Shown: in pieces, positions 35,269 to 42,260 of the stretch
Layout: each line of letters starts with the position of its first letter
Numbering within the stretch: position 1 is the first letter of the stretch
Origin: Aquificaceae bacterium
Lineage (GTDB): Bacteria; Aquificota; Aquificia; Aquificales; Aquificaceae
Reading direction: 5' to 3'
DNA: 64,000 nt
Assembly: GCA_027079305.1 (NCBI GenBank)
Contig: JALWVU010000045.1
Span: 57,354 to 121,353 of the forward strand
The notes under the pieces: model-generated
Databases searched by the model: none
What the model was told of the DNA's origin: nothing
The model's input: the letters and a program-made list of their open reading frames with translations, nothing else
Position numbers and translations under genes: made by a program

Positions 35269-36548
35269 ACGGTGGTTTCCTTGAAGCTTTTAACGAGCCT
35301 GTGAATCTGCTTGAAGTTTATGTCCCCAGCCAGTATGTATCTCTTGCCCTCGTAGCTGAACAGCTCTGATACTGTTATACAGAAGTCGTCGGTTGCCTTG
35401 GAAAGGTAAACGTCGGATATATAAGATCCCTCCTCGAGAGCCTTTTTGAAGTAGAGCTTCTCGGACCTGTCAGTTCCCTTCTTACCCTGGGCCACGAAGT
35501 AATCCACCTTTGGGTTCACTATGTTGTTGGTTATCTGGAGGCCCTTCTCGTTCATTATGTAGAAGAGCTCGAAGTAAGGATAGATCTCGAACATATCGTA
35601 AAGGATGTGCTCCCACATGTCCTTGGGTGCGCTCCTGACCCTTTCCACTATGTCTTTGAAATCGGAGAGGATCTTCTTCTTTATGTTTGTGATGAGCTTC
35701 TGCTTGGAGGGATCGTGGAGAACGAGGGTGGGCTGGAGGCCGTGGATTATGAACACGGAGCCCTCAACCTTGGACGTTCTGTTTCTTAGCTCCTCTTTCA
35801 GCCTGTATAGCTCTTCCTGAGAGCTCGTCATGCTCATGTCTATACAGAAGCCGTAAACGTGAACCTTCTGGAACTCCCCAAAGAGCAAGGTATACTCCCT
35901 GTGAAACTCCCTCATAAGCTCCTTTATGCTCTCCCTGGAAGGGGGTGCGTCGGAGAGAGCCCAGATCTCCCCCTTTTCGTGAACGCAGGCAAGCTCTTTG
36001 GGGAAAAGATCCCTGAGATCCTCGGTTAGGATCTTCTGAACGCTCTCCACCTTTTCGGGACCGAAGACCTTCTTGAACTCCTCCATGTTCTTTAAGCCGA
36101 AAACGCAGAGGAACTCCTTCTTTCCTATGAGGGAGTGAACCCTCTGAACTATGGGGAGAACGTACTCCCTGTGGTGGGTTATGTAGTGGAGGATGGTATC
36201 GTAGGTCAAAATTCCCATATATGTGCCCCTTTTATCAGTTAGGATTATGGGCTCCTTCTCTATTGGAAGAAGCTCGAGCATGCCCACGAGTCCTTCCTTA
36301 GACAGGCTCGTGTTCCTGAGTCTGCAGAGCAGGTGGGTGAGGTCCCCCGCTATGAGGGGTCTTCCGCAAGCCTTTTCCACCTGCTCTCTGTAGACTATGC
36401 CTATCGGAATCCCTTCCTTGAGAACGGTAAGGAACCTGTATATTCCCAGCTCCTCGAAGACACCCTTGAGCTCTTTTACAGATAGGTCGTATGGAACGGT
36501 GGGAATGCTTAAGCTCAGATCTACAAGGTTTACCTCTTGGGGCCTCAT
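35265..36548 (-). CDS. CBS / degenerate GGDEF-like / Cache-like signalling protein
   Basis: A 427-residue cytoplasmic protein with no membrane segment. Residues about 5-125 read as a CBS pair (KEGIPIGIVYREQ, DKRGTYMGILTYD). About 130-275 have the rhythm of a GGDEF domain, but the signature is replaced by HEKGEIWAL, so it cannot be an active cyclase. About 300-420 resemble a Cache/PDC sensor fold (FELFYIMNEKGLQITNNIV, then YILAGDINF). It overlaps dapL upstream and HDLP downstream by four bases each. The domain calls are by eye. Confidence 0.6.
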   Translation of the reverse strand: MRPQEVNLVDLSLSIPTVPYDLSVKELKGVFEELGIYRFLTVLKEGIPIGIVYREQVEKACGRPLIAGDLTHLLCRLRNTSLSKEGLVGMLELLPIEKEPIILTDKRGTYMGILTYDTILHYITHHREYVLPIVQRVHSLIGKKEFLCVFGLKNMEEFKKVFGPEKVESVQKILTEDLRDLFPKELACVHEKGEIWALSDAPPSRESIKELMREFHREYTLLFGEFQKVHVYGFCIDMSMTSSQEELYRLKEELRNRTSKVEGSVFIIHGLQPTLVLHDPSKQKLITNIKKKILSDFKDIVERVRSAPKDMWEHILYDMFEIYPYFELFYIMNEKGLQITNNIVNPKVDYFVAQGKKGTDRSEKLYFKKALEEGSYISDVYLSKATDDFCITVSELFSYEGKRYILAGDINFKQIHRLVKSFKETTV

Positions 36549-37711
36549 AATCTTAAATTTTCTATCCTCTTGGCCGCTTCCACAAGCCTCTCGGTCGGGA
36601 CGGTTAGGGATATCCTGAAGTAGCCCTCTCCGGCATCCCCGAATCCGTTCCCCGGCGTGCAGACTATGCCCGCCTCGTCTATGAGCCTTCCCACGAACTC
36701 CGCGGAGGTGTATCCATCGGGGACCCTGGTCCAGATGTAGAAGGTAACGTCGGACTCAAGGGGCTTCAGTCCCAGCTTCTTAAGGGCGGAGGTCATTACC
36801 TCCCTTCTCTCCCTGTATACCGCTCTGAGCTTGTCAAGTTCGCTCTCGGGCATGCTGAGGGCGACTATACCTGCCTCCTGAACCGCGTTGAACTGGCCCG
36901 AATCTATATTAGTCTTCACCTTTCCGAGGGCCTTCACGAGCTCCTCGTTCCCGACCGCCATACCTATCCTCCAGCCCGTCATATTGTAGGTCTTGGATAG
37001 GGAGTGAAACTCTATGGCTACCTCCTTGGCTCCCTCGATCTGGAGGATGGAGATAGGCTTTCTGTCTCCGGTGTATATCTCCGAGTAGGCGTTGTCAGAA
37101 GCCACTATTATGTTGTGCTCCTTGGCCCACCTTATCAGATCCCTGTAGAACTCCTCAGTGGCGTCCACGGAGGTGGGGTTGTTGGGGTAGTTTATCCAGA
37201 TGATCTTGGCCCTCTCGACTATCTCCTGAGGAATGGAGCCCAGATCTGGGAGGAAGTCGTTCTCCTCTTTGAGAGGAAGGGTGTAGGGCTCACCTCCCGC
37301 AAATATGGTCCCTATCTTGTAAACGGGATAGGCGGGGTCGGGACACAGAACCACGTCCCCCTCCTCCACGAAGGCGAGGGGAAAGTGGGCTATCCCTTCC
37401 TTAGAACCGATCAAGGCTATAACCTCCCTGTCGGGGTCGAGGTCGATATCGAACCTTCTCTTATACCACCGGGAGACAGCCTCCCTGTAAGCTTTCATCC
37501 CGACGTAAGAGGGATACTTGTGATTTTCAGGATTCTCCGCGGCCCTTTTGAGGGCCTCCACTATAGGCTCAGGAGTCGGCAGGTCCGGATCCCCCACGCC
37601 AAGGTCTATGACATCAACTCCCTGCTCTATCTTCTCCTGCTTCCTCCTGTCGAGTTCCGCAAAGAGGTATGGAGGGAGAACCTTTAATCTCCTGGCAAGC
37701 TCGAAGGTCAT
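36545..37711 (-). CDS. dapL: LL-diaminopimelate aminotransferase
   Basis: A 388-residue class I/II PLP aminotransferase that makes LL-diaminopimelate directly from tetrahydrodipicolinate. The start LKVLPPYLFAELDRRKQEK, LGVGDPDLPTP near 37 and INYPNNPTSV near 172 fit DapL. The PLP lysine is in FHSLSKTYNMTGWR near 234. GGAAGGAGGTG lies before the ATG, and TATAAT about 25 bases further up on the minus strand. The gene overlaps the next by four bases. Confidence 0.92.
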   Translation of the reverse strand: MTFELARRLKVLPPYLFAELDRRKQEKIEQGVDVIDLGVGDPDLPTPEPIVEALKRAAENPENHKYPSYVGMKAYREAVSRWYKRRFDIDLDPDREVIALIGSKEGIAHFPLAFVEEGDVVLCPDPAYPVYKIGTIFAGGEPYTLPLKEENDFLPDLGSIPQEIVERAKIIWINYPNNPTSVDATEEFYRDLIRWAKEHNIIVASDNAYSEIYTGDRKPISILQIEGAKEVAIEFHSLSKTYNMTGWRIGMAVGNEELVKALGKVKTNIDSGQFNAVQEAGIVALSMPESELDKLRAVYRERREVMTSALKKLGLKPLESDVTFYIWTRVPDGYTSAEFVGRLIDEAGIVCTPGNGFGDAGEGYFRISLTVPTERLVEAAKRIENLRL

Positions 37712-37742
37712 TCACGCACCTCCTTCCTTTCTGGGCCTACTA

Positions 37743-38108
37743 TTATAACTTCACCTTTACGCTGTCCTTCCCGTCATACTTAGGGCTGAAGTTGGCAAGA
37801 AGGACTGAAACCACGGAGGTGTTGGTGTAGAAGTGGACCTTCCCCCTCGGTATGAAGGCGATATCCCCTTCCGAGAGCTTCTCCCTCTTCCCGTCCAGGT
37901 ATAGTTCCCCGTGACCTTTCAGAAGGACGAAGGTAAGGTCGTGCTCAGCATGATAGTGGGGGAGTTCCGCTGTCTTTATGAAAACGAGGAGCTGGGTGAG
38001 GTTCTCTGTCTCGTTCAGCTTGACTACCTCTATCTCCTTTACCCTATGGGATACTTCTTCTATAAGCTGATCAAGCTCCTTAATCCCTTCCGGATTAAAT
38101 GCCTTCAT
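37743..38108 (-). CDS. Small cupin protein
   Basis: A 121-residue single-domain cupin. The metal motif 1 is HYHAEHDLTFVLLKGHGELY (about residues 54-73), and motif 2 is GDIAFIPRGKVHFYTN (about 84-99). Two His and one Glu/Asp in motif 1 plus one His in motif 2 suggest a bound metal. The substrate is unknown. TATAAT lies nine bases before the ATG on the minus strand, in the 20-base gap shared with pabB. Confidence 0.8.
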   Translation of the reverse strand: MKAFNPEGIKELDQLIEEVSHRVKEIEVVKLNETENLTQLLVFIKTAELPHYHAEHDLTFVLLKGHGELYLDGKREKLSEGDIAFIPRGKVHFYTNTSVVSVLLANFSPKYDGKDSVKVKL

Positions 38109-38128
38109 AGGGATAAGATTATATTCTC

Positions 38129-39160
38129 ATGGAACTTTTCCTTTCAGGAGAATGGATCGGCGAACCTTCGGGTTTATACTCCGCGAAGGTCCTCTCGGTC
38201 CGATTCCAGGAAGAGCTTTCTGAGCTTTCCGACTTCGAAGGGTTTGTGGTCATATCCTACGACCTGACCAGAAGAACTCTGAGCATCCCCGTAAAGGAGA
38301 GCGGACTTCCTCCCATAATAGCTCTTGAGCTGGGCGAGATGGTCAGGGTGGAAACAACTCCTTCCGGAAAAACACAGCTGAGGCCTCTATCGATTTCCTT
38401 AAACGAACGAGGCTTTAAGGATAGAATTGAAAAGATAAAGGAATACATAGCGAACGGGGATGTCTACCAGATAAACCTTACCTGTAGACTCAGCTTTGAA
38501 CTGAAAGGCTCACCGAAGGATCTGTTTCTGAACTTCTTCAGGCGCCAGCCGGTTACCTACGCCTTCTTTCTCGATATCGGAGACTTCTTCATAATCTCCG
38601 GTTCTATGGAGCTTTTCTTGAAAAAAGAGAGAAGCACGATAGAGAGTAGACCCATAAAGGGGACGGGAAGAACTCCCGAGGAAATCTTATCCAGCGAGAA
38701 GGAGAGGGCGGAGAATTTGATGATCACAGACATGATGAGGAACGACCTGGGGAAGATCTCTAAGACAGGGAGTGTGAAGGTAAAAGAGCTCTTCAGCGTG
38801 GAGAGATACAGGACCCTCTGCCAGATGCACTCAACTGTGGTGGGCGAGACGGAAGAGAATTTGGTCAAAATCCTGCAGGCTACCTTTCCACCGGCTTCGG
38901 TTACCGGCGCTCCCAAGTTCAGGGCTGTTCAGATCATAGACCAGCTTGAACCCCATCCGAGAGGTTATTACTGCGGAACCGCGGGTATCCTCAGGAAGAA
39001 CGGAGACTTTACATTGAGCGTCCTCATAAGGACCGCCTACGGCGGTGGCTCAAGGGTTTCCTACTTTGCAGGATGCGGGATAGTCTGGGACTCGGATCCC
39101 GATAGAGAATGGGAGGAGCTTTTACTAAAAACTAAGGCTTTTTTCAAAGGCGGGGACTAA
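38129..39160 (+). CDS. pabB: Aminodeoxychorismate synthase component I
   Basis: A 343-residue chorismate-binding enzyme. ANGDVYQINLTCR near residue 108, the ESRPIKGTGRTP motif near 174, and DMMRNDLGKI near 202 are family marks, with PPASVTGAPKFRAVQII near 252 and FAGCGIVWDSDPDREWEE at the end. The short N-terminal region and absence of trpE-like features favour folate p-aminobenzoate synthesis. No amidotransferase or pabC domain is fused. Confidence 0.9.
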   Translation: MELFLSGEWIGEPSGLYSAKVLSVRFQEELSELSDFEGFVVISYDLTRRTLSIPVKESGLPPIIALELGEMVRVETTPSGKTQLRPLSISLNERGFKDRIEKIKEYIANGDVYQINLTCRLSFELKGSPKDLFLNFFRRQPVTYAFFLDIGDFFIISGSMELFLKKERSTIESRPIKGTGRTPEEILSSEKERAENLMITDMMRNDLGKISKTGSVKVKELFSVERYRTLCQMHSTVVGETEENLVKILQATFPPASVTGAPKFRAVQIIDQLEPHPRGYYCGTAGILRKNGDFTLSVLIRTAYGGGSRVSYFAGCGIVWDSDPDREWEELLLKTKAFFKGGD

Positions 39161-39185
39161 TTTATTAAAAAATCTTTCCGGAGGT

Positions 39186-39956
39186 TTGAGGATGAGGAGG
39201 ACCGGCCTCTCTATTTTTGGCCTGATCTGCCTTGGAGCTTCTGTATCCCTCGCAGGATTTTGGGGAGTGGGAAGCAACGATTCCGAAGCGGACGCAACAG
39301 CTCCACCCCCAGCTCCGGTAGCAACAGTCAAGATAAGGCCGGGAGCCATAGCCCATAAGGTGGTCTTCGGAATAGCCAACATGAACACGGAGGTCGTGAA
39401 CGGGAACAACGGTGTTCTGGGATACACCTTCTCCTACGGGCTTACTCAGAAAACCGGCATCTCCGCAGGTATAGGAGTCTTTCAGGGCAACTTCAAAGAA
39501 GAATATCCAGACTTTACCTACGAAACCAGAGGTTGGTTCGTTCCCCTTCAGCTCAATCTCCAGTATGCCCTTCTGACCAGGAAGGATATGAACCTAAACG
39601 TATTCGGAGGAGGCAACTATGTCTACGGCAGGTCTAAGGACAAGGTTACAATCAAACCTACCAACAGAGTAGTTTTTGACGAAACCGCAAAGGCAAACGT
39701 ATACGGTGCTCAGGTGGGTTTGGTTGCGGAGAAGATACTGGGGAAGTTCGGCCTCTCCGGTTTTGTGATGATTCAGGGACTGAGGGGTGATATAAAGTAT
39801 CCGAACACATCCTTTGACATAAAGGATACCTATCTCTTCCATGGAGGTATAGAGTTCGTATACCTGCCCTTCGAGCTGGGGCTGTCTTTATACCACCAGA
39901 GGGACTTCAACGGGAAGGGCAACGTCACCTCCGTGGGAGCTACCTACAAGTTCTAA
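39186..39956 (+). CDS. Outer-membrane beta-barrel hypothetical protein
   Basis: A 256-residue protein with a signal peptide (about 1-22, ending VSLAG), a Pro/Ala linker (APPPAPVA) near 40, and then repeated amphipathic strands typical of an 8-10-stranded barrel. It ends in TSVGATYKF, the aromatic C-terminus used by the barrel assembly machinery. CCGGAGGT precedes the ATG. It shares its last four bases with the convergent soeC gene. No ligand or function is evident. Confidence 0.75.
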   Translation: MRMRRTGLSIFGLICLGASVSLAGFWGVGSNDSEADATAPPPAPVATVKIRPGAIAHKVVFGIANMNTEVVNGNNGVLGYTFSYGLTQKTGISAGIGVFQGNFKEEYPDFTYETRGWFVPLQLNLQYALLTRKDMNLNVFGGGNYVYGRSKDKVTIKPTNRVVFDETAKANVYGAQVGLVAEKILGKFGLSGFVMIQGLRGDIKYPNTSFDIKDTYLFHGGIEFVYLPFELGLSLYHQRDFNGKGNVTSVGATYKF

Positions 39957-40966
39957 TAAAGGGATATCTTGGTCTCCTTCCTCTCCATGTAGCCCTTCCT
40001 GAGCCTGTAGCCCTCCTCAGGATACAGGCTGTAGAAGAGGTTCTGAACGTGATTACCCTCCACGAAGAAGCTCCACCTCTCCAGTGCACTACCCACGAGG
40101 ACGAAGAGGTAGGTCAGACCGAGTATCCAGGTATTTGCAGTTCCCGTTATCCAGGCGTAGAGGACGAGGAAGAGGGGAACAACAAAGGTAAGAAGGTAGG
40201 CAACGGGTATCACCGTAGAGAGCATCTCCTTACCCTTCCTGTAGTAGAACTCCTCGGTGCAGTAGTTGTCGGTGGTGGATCCCGTGTCGATCACCCTTAT
40301 GGGCCTGTTGTGGGGGAGGTTAAGGGCCTCGTTCATTGTGGGGCGCTTGAGATAGAACTGCCTTATGTTGAAGGCGAGCCTGAAGCCGAGACCGAGAGCC
40401 AAGAACAGGAAGGAGAGGAATATGAAGGTTCCTAAGTAGGGAAGGTTGTAAAGGTAGGAGAAGTAGGCCATCAACGTGGAGCCGAGCATAAGATACATGA
40501 GCAGGTAGTAGATCACCGTAATCGAGGTGTTCCACTCGAGGACGAACTTGTTGGAGGCGTATATCATGGCGGTAGAAAACCCGCTGAGAACTCCGAGGAC
40601 GAAGGTGAGAATACCGAAGAAGTGCTCGAAGAAAGGATTAGCTCCCAACTGATTGAGAGCAAGGTATACGAGCAGGGACACCCCGTAAGCTCCGCTGAAG
40701 ACCGCCTCCCTCGAGAGCCAGGAGGTTCTGAACCTCTTTATAGCCTTCCAGGCCCTGAGCTTGTGTCCCAGGTGAAAGGAGGCTCCGAAGGCCCCGAGAC
40801 CTATAAGGATAAGCTCGAGAATTCCCATCTTCAGGATAACTTCCTTTGGAAGGCCCTGGCCTTTACCGAAGAGCTGGAGGAACTCGATCGCATACATAAA
40901 GATGTAAAGACCTATTGAGGTTCCCGCGGTCAGAAAGAAGAAGATCAGAGACAGCGGTGGATGCAT
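39953..40966 (-). CDS. soeC: DmsC/SoeC-type membrane anchor subunit
   Basis: A 337-residue quinone-site membrane subunit with about eight to nine hydrophobic segments, of the DmsC type rather than the ten-helix NrfD/PsrC type. FGASFHLGHKLRAWKAIKRF near residue 60 and TSWLSREAVFSGAYG near 81 are DmsC/SoeC marks. It would pass electrons from SoeB to the quinone pool. It begins where soeB ends (one-base overlap). Confidence 0.82.
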   Translation of the reverse strand: MHPPLSLIFFFLTAGTSIGLYIFMYAIEFLQLFGKGQGLPKEVILKMGILELILIGLGAFGASFHLGHKLRAWKAIKRFRTSWLSREAVFSGAYGVSLLVYLALNQLGANPFFEHFFGILTFVLGVLSGFSTAMIYASNKFVLEWNTSITVIYYLLMYLMLGSTLMAYFSYLYNLPYLGTFIFLSFLFLALGLGFRLAFNIRQFYLKRPTMNEALNLPHNRPIRVIDTGSTTDNYCTEEFYYRKGKEMLSTVIPVAYLLTFVVPLFLVLYAWITGTANTWILGLTYLFVLVGSALERWSFFVEGNHVQNLFYSLYPEEGYRLRKGYMERKETKISLY

Positions 40967-41712
40967 CAGCCTACCTCCTCTACCTGTTTCTCCTGAGGGG
41001 CTTTATTAGAAACGTGGTGTCTCTTCATAACTTCCAAGAAGAGCGGATTGTCGGGCTTAAGTATGTGCTTTTCGAACTCTTCCAAGTTTATTTTGGTCTC
41101 TATCCTTGGGAGGTAGTGGTTGGCGGGGTTGGTTCCCATGTCGGGGAAGAGAACGAAGCCGTTCCTCTCCTCTATAACCTTGTAAACTTCGCTGTTGGGA
41201 TCCTCTATGTCTCCGAAGAACCTGGCCCTTGCAGGGCACGTCAGGACGCAGGCGGGTTTCCTGTGCTCGGGAGGCAAGGTTTCGTCGTATATTCTGTCTA
41301 TGCAGAGGGTGCACTTCTTCATAACCTTGTCCGCCTCGTCGAACTCCCTGCACCCGTAGGGACAGCTCCAGGAGCAGAGCTTACAGCCTATGCAGTCGTC
41401 GTAGTTAACCAGCACTATTCCGTCCTGCTCCCTCTTGTAGCTGGCTCCGGTAGGACAGACGGGAACGCAGGGAGCGTCCTGACAGTGAAGGCAGGACTTG
41501 GGAAGGTGGAATACCTGGGTGTTGGGAAACTCTCCCGTTTCGTAAGTCATTATCCTGTTATACCAGACACCTTCAGGATTGGCTCCGTAGGGATCGAAGT
41601 CCGAAAGGGGCCCAAAGGCCGCCTGAGTGTTCCACTCCTTGCAATTGGTAGCACAGGCATGACATCCCACACAGGTGTTCAGATCTATCACAAGAGCGAA
41701 CTGTGCCATCAC
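40966..41712 (-). CDS. soeB: 4Fe-4S subunit SoeB-like
   Basis: A 248-residue ferredoxin-type subunit with four cysteine clusters: CVGCHACATNCKEWN near residue 15, CLHCQDAPCVPVCPTGA near 75, CIGCKLCSWSCPYG near 107, and CTLC...CVLTCPARARFFGD near 125-160. This is the DmsB/PsrB pattern that wires a molybdoenzyme to its membrane anchor. Its ATG overlaps the Uma2 gene stop by four bases. Confidence 0.9.
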   Translation of the reverse strand: MMAQFALVIDLNTCVGCHACATNCKEWNTQAAFGPLSDFDPYGANPEGVWYNRIMTYETGEFPNTQVFHLPKSCLHCQDAPCVPVCPTGASYKREQDGIVLVNYDDCIGCKLCSWSCPYGCREFDEADKVMKKCTLCIDRIYDETLPPEHRKPACVLTCPARARFFGDIEDPNSEVYKVIEERNGFVLFPDMGTNPANHYLPRIETKINLEEFEKHILKPDNPLFLEVMKRHHVSNKAPQEKQVEEVG

Positions 41713-42260
41713 AGCACCTCCTTAAAAAGCTCTTTAAGGTCTATCTCCAGATTCTTTATCAGAGAAGACCTGACCTTTCCCTCCTTCTTAGCCTTGGAGA
41801 AGATCCTAAAGCTTCCCCCCTCGTTCGTGTAAACCTCCACCTCTTCCAGGTTGGGGTCCACTATCCAATACTCCTTCACACCAGCTCTCTCGTAGACCTC
41901 CTTCTTTTTCCTGAGATCGTAGTAGGCTGTGGAAGGGAAGAGAACCTCCACCACTACGTCCGGCGCACCCTCCACACCTTTCTCCGTTATCTTCTCGAGA
42001 GAATCCTTCAGGAGGACCACCAGATCGGGCTGGAAGGCGTTCTCCTCGTCCAGGTAGACGTCTACAGGAGAGAATACCACCTCACCCCTACCTGCCTTCT
42101 CCACTCTTTCGTAGAACTTTAAAAACAGCCTCTTCAGAATTCTCTGATGTTGAAAGTTCGGTGCTGGACTCATCACAAGCTCTCCCTCGATGAGCTGGTA
42201 GGGAGCGCCTTCGGGAAGAGCCTCGTAGTCCTTTACAGTTTTCCGCTCTTTGAGCTTCAT
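41709..42260 (-). CDS. Uma2 family PD-(D/E)XK nuclease-like protein
   Basis: A 183-residue Uma2/DUF820 protein. The fold marks are YQLIEGELVMSPAP near residues 21-34, FQPDLVVLL near 76, PDVVVEVLFPST near 98-109, the LRKKKEVYERAGVKEYWIVDP segment (about 114-134), and VEVYTNEGG. The Asp, Glu and Lys positions of a PD-(D/E)XK site seem kept. It sits between soeA and soeB with ATGA overlaps on both sides, so it is translated as part of the respiratory operon. Its role there is unknown. Confidence 0.87.
   Translation of the reverse strand: MKLKERKTVKDYEALPEGAPYQLIEGELVMSPAPNFQHQRILKRLFLKFYERVEKAGRGEVVFSPVDVYLDEENAFQPDLVVLLKDSLEKITEKGVEGAPDVVVEVLFPSTAYYDLRKKKEVYERAGVKEYWIVDPNLEEVEVYTNEGGSFRIFSKAKKEGKVRSSLIKNLEIDLKELFKEVL

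Noticed and set aside
41709..42260. Restriction-modification or other defence system based on the Uma2 gene
   Set aside because: No methyltransferase, specificity or toxin partner is adjacent; the neighbours are respiratory subunits.
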